NCBI RefSeq assembly: GCF_000786205.1
Contig: NZ_JROH01000020.1
Coordinates: 1 to 63,921, forward strand
DNA length: 63,921 bases
Direction of reading: 5' to 3'
Source of the DNA: Sphingomonas sp. 37zxx
GTDB taxonomy: Bacteria > Pseudomonadota > Alphaproteobacteria > Sphingomonadales > Sphingomonadaceae
The notes under the pieces were generated by a model. The model saw only the letters and a list, made by a program, of their open reading frames with translations, was not told the DNA's origin and ran no database searches. This document shows, one piece after another, positions 62,665 through 63,921 of this stretch; position 1 is the first letter of the stretch; each line of letters starts with the position of its first letter. The position numbers and the translations under genes were made by a program.

Positions 62665-62733
62665 CGCGGCCTATCCTATCGCATGATCGCCATGCCGACA
62701 TTGGGTTTGATACCTAGCAGATGCCCCCGGTGA

Positions 62734-62743
62734 CCTACGTAGG
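62734..62743. promoter_or_regulatory. Perfect 10-bp palindrome upstream of the alcohol dehydrogenase
   Basis: CCTACGTAGG, 80 bases before ATG 62823 in the divergent promoter region of the APH/AAA and dehydrogenase genes. TACGTA cores of this type are used by several NarL/FixJ-type response regulators; the regulator here is unknown. Confidence 0.4.
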
Positions 62744-62822
62744 GTTACGCATGCCCCGCAGGGCTGCTTGGCGGTAGCGTCCTTGGCACGCCCATAACGT
62801 CCATGTGCGCGGGAGCCCGACG

Positions 62823-63860
62823 ATGACCAACACGATGCGAGCCGCTGTCGTTCGCCAGTTCAATCAGCCGCTGGTGATCGAGGAGCGGGCCATTCCCGAA
62901 CCCGGCCCGCGCGACGTTCTGGTGCGCGTCATCGCCAGCGGCGTGTGCCACACCGATCTGCACGCCGTGCAGGGGGATTGGCCGGTAAAGCCGACGCTGC
63001 CCTTCGTGCCCGGGCATGAAGCGGTGGGCTATGTCGCGGCGCGCGGTCGCGAGGTGACCGATCTGAAGGAGGGCGACCCGGTCGGCGTTCCCTGGCTGCA
63101 CGACGCCTGCGGGCATTGCGAACATTGCGGCGGCGGGTGGGAAACGCTGTGCGAATCGCAGCACAATACCGGCTATAATGTCGATGGCGGTTACGCCGAA
63201 TATGTCGTCGCGCCCGCCGCCTATGTCGGGCGTTTGCCCGACCGGCCCGACTTTGTCGCGCTGGCCCCGATCCTGTGCGCCGGCGTGACCACGTATAAAG
63301 GGCTGAAGGAAACCGAGGCGAAGCCGGGCGAATGGGTGGTAATTTCTGGCGTAGGCGGTCTTGGCCATGTCGCCATCCAATATGCCAAGGCGATGGGGCT
63401 GCATGTCGTGGCGGTCGACATCGCCGAGTCGAGGCTGGCGCTGGCGCGCGAGCTGGGGGCTGATCTGGCGCTCGATGCCAGCGATCCCGATGTCGTGCGC
63501 ACTGTATTGCGCGAGACCGGCGGCGGCGCGCACGGCGTTTTGGTGACCGCCCCGTCGGTGCCCGCGTTCCGGCAGGCGATCGCCTTTGCCCGGCGGCGCG
63601 GCACGATCAGCCTGGTGGGCCTGCCACCGGGCGAATTCCCCACGCCGATTTTCGAGGTGGTGCTCAAGCGGCTTACGATCCGGGGATCGATCGTCGGCAC
63701 GCGCAACGACCTGGCCGAGGCGATGGCGTTCGCCGCCGATGGCAAGGTACGCGCCCGGACCATGACGGGGAGCCTGGAGCGCGTGAACGAGGCACTGGCC
63801 AGCCTGGCGGCGGGCGAAGTCGATGGGCGGCTGGTGCTGTCGATCGGCTCGCCCGACTGA
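62823..63860 (+). CDS. adhP: Zinc-dependent alcohol dehydrogenase (AdhP type)
   Basis: 345 residues from ATG 62823 with GGGAG upstream. Catalytic zinc ligands in GVCHTDLHA and VPGHEAVG; structural zinc site in DACGHCEHCGGGWETLC; NAD-binding GVGGLGHVAIQYAKAMG. Matches the AdhP class of 340-residue tetrameric enzymes that interconvert ethanol and acetaldehyde and related short alcohols. The rest of the window (63861-63921) holds no recognisable gene. Confidence 0.93.
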   Translation: MTNTMRAAVVRQFNQPLVIEERAIPEPGPRDVLVRVIASGVCHTDLHAVQGDWPVKPTLPFVPGHEAVGYVAARGREVTDLKEGDPVGVPWLHDACGHCEHCGGGWETLCESQHNTGYNVDGGYAEYVVAPAAYVGRLPDRPDFVALAPILCAGVTTYKGLKETEAKPGEWVVISGVGGLGHVAIQYAKAMGLHVVAVDIAESRLALARELGADLALDASDPDVVRTVLRETGGGAHGVLVTAPSVPAFRQAIAFARRRGTISLVGLPPGEFPTPIFEVVLKRLTIRGSIVGTRNDLAEAMAFAADGKVRARTMTGSLERVNEALASLAAGEVDGRLVLSIGSPD

Positions 63861-63921
63861 TCGGCCTGCTGGCGCGCGATCAGCTTCTTGCGTTTAGCAG
63901 GCTGCTGAAAAATCCCACGGT

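Noticed and set aside
63885..63921. Possible insertion-sequence end at the right edge
   Set aside because: GCAGGCTGCTGAAAAA is reminiscent of IS-flanking DNA, but no inverted repeat partner or transposase is visible.

Overview
The window is high-GC DNA with dense, overlapping gene order. The gene content (two TonB-dependent receptors, a flavin halogenase beside one of them, L-fucose oxidation genes like those of Xanthomonas and Burkholderia) suggests an alphaproteobacterium of the Sphingomonas/Novosphingobium type. That placement is inference from gene content. No tRNA, rRNA, CRISPR array, integrase or transposase was recognised.

Region 1 (2-32808) is a large, apparently undescribed biosynthetic gene cluster built as two divergent operons around an AT-rich control region (25210-25618). 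The minus-strand operon encodes, in transcription order, a small alpha/beta protein (24898-25209), a glycosyltransferase-like protein, an N-terminal-twitch radical SAM enzyme, a free ACP, a GT1 glycosyltransferase, three multidomain synthases (13829-20596, NMO-NMO-KS-AT-ACP-KR; 11184-13832, AT-DH; 2677-11187, AT-ACP-KS-AT-ACP-C-A-PCP-TE), a YciB-like membrane protein, a beta-propeller protein and a GT4 glycosyltransferase. The plus-strand operon encodes two paralogous B12-binding radical SAM enzymes, a phosphopantetheinyl transferase, a second twitch radical SAM enzyme, a sugar 3,4-ketoisomerase and an NDP-hexose 2,3-dehydratase. The first two synthases resemble a PUFA-synthase-like iterative reducing system with its enoyl reductase in cis. 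The third adds a polyketide extension and one amino acid; its adenylation-domain code reads exactly as the classical aspartate code. The inferred product is a reduced or unsaturated acyl chain joined to aspartate, tailored by up to four radical SAM enzymes and glycosylated, probably with a deoxysugar.

Region 2 (32809-33395) is non-coding and holds two degenerate copies of a ~145-nt element, each ending (minus strand) in a hairpin with a T-run. Region 3 (33396-37919) is a TonB receptor plus MFS transporter, divergent from a TetR regulator.

Region 4 (38029-55203) is a sugar utilisation locus: mutarotase, L-fucose dehydrogenase, fuconolactonase, L-fuconate dehydratase, keto-deoxy-fuconate dehydrogenase and a FucP-type permease, followed by GH29 alpha-L-fucosidase, a flavin halogenase, a large TonB receptor, an IclR regulator, GH35 beta-galactosidase and GH31 alpha-xylosidase with a PA14 insert. 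Together these could strip fucose, galactose and xylose in turn from fucosylated xyloglucan side chains, and the fucose would be oxidised by the adjacent operon.

Region 5 (55344-63860) is an ion and stress block: P-type cation ATPase, Kef-type antiporter (possibly with an ATC start), tandem universal stress protein, an APH/AAA kinase fusion and a zinc alcohol dehydrogenase.
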